A DNA stretch of 17,174 nucleotides. It comes from Paludibacteraceae bacterium. GTDB lineage: Bacteria; Bacteroidota; Bacteroidia; Bacteroidales; Paludibacteraceae. A program made the translations under genes and the position numbers. The notes below the pieces were generated by a model. The model was not told the DNA's origin, did no database searches, and saw only the letters and a list, made by a program, of their open reading frames with translations. Of this stretch, positions 16,153 through 17,174 are shown piece after piece. Location: contig JAEDFN010000039.1 of NCBI GenBank assembly GCA_016292775.1, forward strand, positions 1 through 17,174, given 5' to 3'. Every line of letters begins with the position of its first letter. Position 1 is the stretch's first letter.

Positions 16153-16303
16153 ATAAATTTTATCTCTTCTACTAAAACAATTGCACTGTCGTTAGGTATT
16201 TTTATTGTTAATTAACCTTCTTTGTGTTTTGGCACATTTATTCTGTGTTTGTTTGCGTAATATTTTAGTAGTTTTATTGTTTCTGTGTTAATAAGTATTT
16301 GTA

Positions 16304-17174
16304 TTACCAAATTATCTTGTCTAATATATTGTTTAAATAAGCAATACAAACGCCATAATTAGTTATTTTTTTATTAATTTTTTCCGCTTCTTTGATACGA
16401 TTAATTACTTGTTGGCGCGAAAGCATACATGCTCCGCAGTGAATTATCAGGTCGTACGTTTCGAGGTTTTCCGGCCAATCATGCCCTGATACTATCTCTA
16501 TTTTTATGTTTTTACTAATGGTTTTATGTATCAAAGCCGGTATTTTTTCTCTGCCTATATCCTCTGCTAGTGGTGCGTGACTGCATGCCTCGGCTATGAG
16601 TATCCGGCTGCTATCATTGAGAGTTGATAGGGCTTGTGCTCCTTGTATAAAGGTGTTGATATCTCCTTTCCATTGTGCAAACAGCACCGAGAAGGATGTC
16701 AGTCTACTCTCGGTCGGTTTGTTTTCGTACACCTCTTTAAATGCTTGAGAGTCGGTAACGATAAGTGACGGTGGGGTAACTAATGCTTTCAGTGTGCGTT
16801 TGAAATTCTCTGTTGTGCATGATACTACAATACATTTATCGTCGAGTAATTCTCTTATCGTTTGTACTTGCGGTAATATCAACCGTCCTGCAGGTGCTTG
16901 TATATCTTGCGGCATTACTAAGAGTACAACATCCCCCGGTTTTACCAAATGGGTTACTATCTTGTGCTCTTCCGTGCGCTCTTTTATATGTCCTAATACC
17001 CTGAGCAGTTCCTCTTTCCCTTCTCCTTTTCGGGCATTTACTATCACAATTTCCGCTTTAGTACCTTTTAATATAGTTTCGGATACTGCTTTGATATAGT
17101 TTTCCGTTTTTGTGTCAATACTTATGTCACATTTGCTACTCTTGCCGTTTTCGAATTCTCTTTTGACTCCGCCG
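16304..17174 (-). CDS. hydF: [FeFe]-hydrogenase maturation GTPase HydF (5' part outside window)
   Basis: The frame is open through the right edge, giving the C-terminal 289 or so residues of a protein normally about 400 long. It enters in the end of the small-GTPase domain (VIVNARKGEGKEELLRVLG, the usual last strand and helix), then a middle dimerisation domain, then the iron-sulfur domain. The last carries the HydF signature CxH-x45-HCxxC: CSH encoded at 16577-16585 and HCGAC at 16427-16441. These residues bind the [4Fe-4S] cluster on which HydF carries the two-iron precursor of the hydrogenase H-cluster, made by HydE and HydG, to the HydA apoenzyme. Its presence indicates a hydrogen-producing or -consuming anaerobe. 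HydE, HydG or the hydrogenase itself are not in the window and may lie upstream. A GTG at 17047 is internal, not a start. Confidence 0.93.
   Translation of the reverse strand, partial: GGVKREFENGKSSKCDISIDTKTENYIKAVSETILKGTKAEIVIVNARKGEGKEELLRVLGHIKERTEEHKIVTHLVKPGDVVLLVMPQDIQAPAGRLILPQVQTIRELLDDKCIVVSCTTENFKRTLKALVTPPSLIVTDSQAFKEVYENKPTESRLTSFSVLFAQWKGDINTFIQGAQALSTLNDSSRILIAEACSHAPLAEDIGREKIPALIHKTISKNIKIEIVSGHDWPENLETYDLIIHCGACMLSRQQVINRIKEAEKINKKITNYGVCIAYLNNILDKIIW

Overview
The window looks like chromosomal DNA of an anaerobic member of the Bacteroidota, most likely Bacteroidales. Supporting signs are low GC, intergenic -7 elements fitting the Bacteroidota consensus TAnnTTTG (several with a -33 TTG/TTTG 19-20 bases upstream), few Shine-Dalgarno sites, a BspA-type leucine-rich-repeat surface protein, a DUF2851 protein, and the [FeFe]-hydrogenase maturase HydF. 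No mobile element, rRNA/tRNA gene, CRISPR array or phage gene was seen, and no stretch over 300 bases lacks a gene.

Layout. (1) 1-447: tail of an unrecognised, very AT-rich gene cut by the left edge. (2) 563-3153: a forward operon with its own promoter: tsaE (tRNA t6A synthesis), a MATE exporter and a cytidylate-kinase-like protein, closed by a bidirectional terminator. (3) 3172-6773: a reverse unit with a 1073-residue secreted leucine-rich-repeat protein followed by a small PH-like protein. (4) 6851-9547: reverse ribD (riboflavin synthesis) and a cardiolipin synthase, one base apart. (5) 9602-11913: two divergent units, a DUF2851 gene reading left and a DUF2975 membrane protein plus YozG-like HTH regulator reading right. 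Their near-ideal promoters flank a 9-bp-arm inverted repeat. (6) 12129-15071: a secreted/periplasmic M16 zinc metallopeptidase, separated by two hairpin terminators from (7) a convergent AraC-family regulator (15217-16125). (8) 16304-17174: the 3' part of hydF, running off the right edge.

Most genes are ordinary Bacteroidales housekeeping or envelope functions. The most unusual features are the two-tier repeat grammar of the leucine-rich-repeat protein (A-C or A-B-C modules, spaced 76-77 or 99-100 residues apart), the symmetric divergent promoter region with a central palindrome, and the apparently leaderless start of the DUF2851 gene. I did not find a clearly new multi-gene system.
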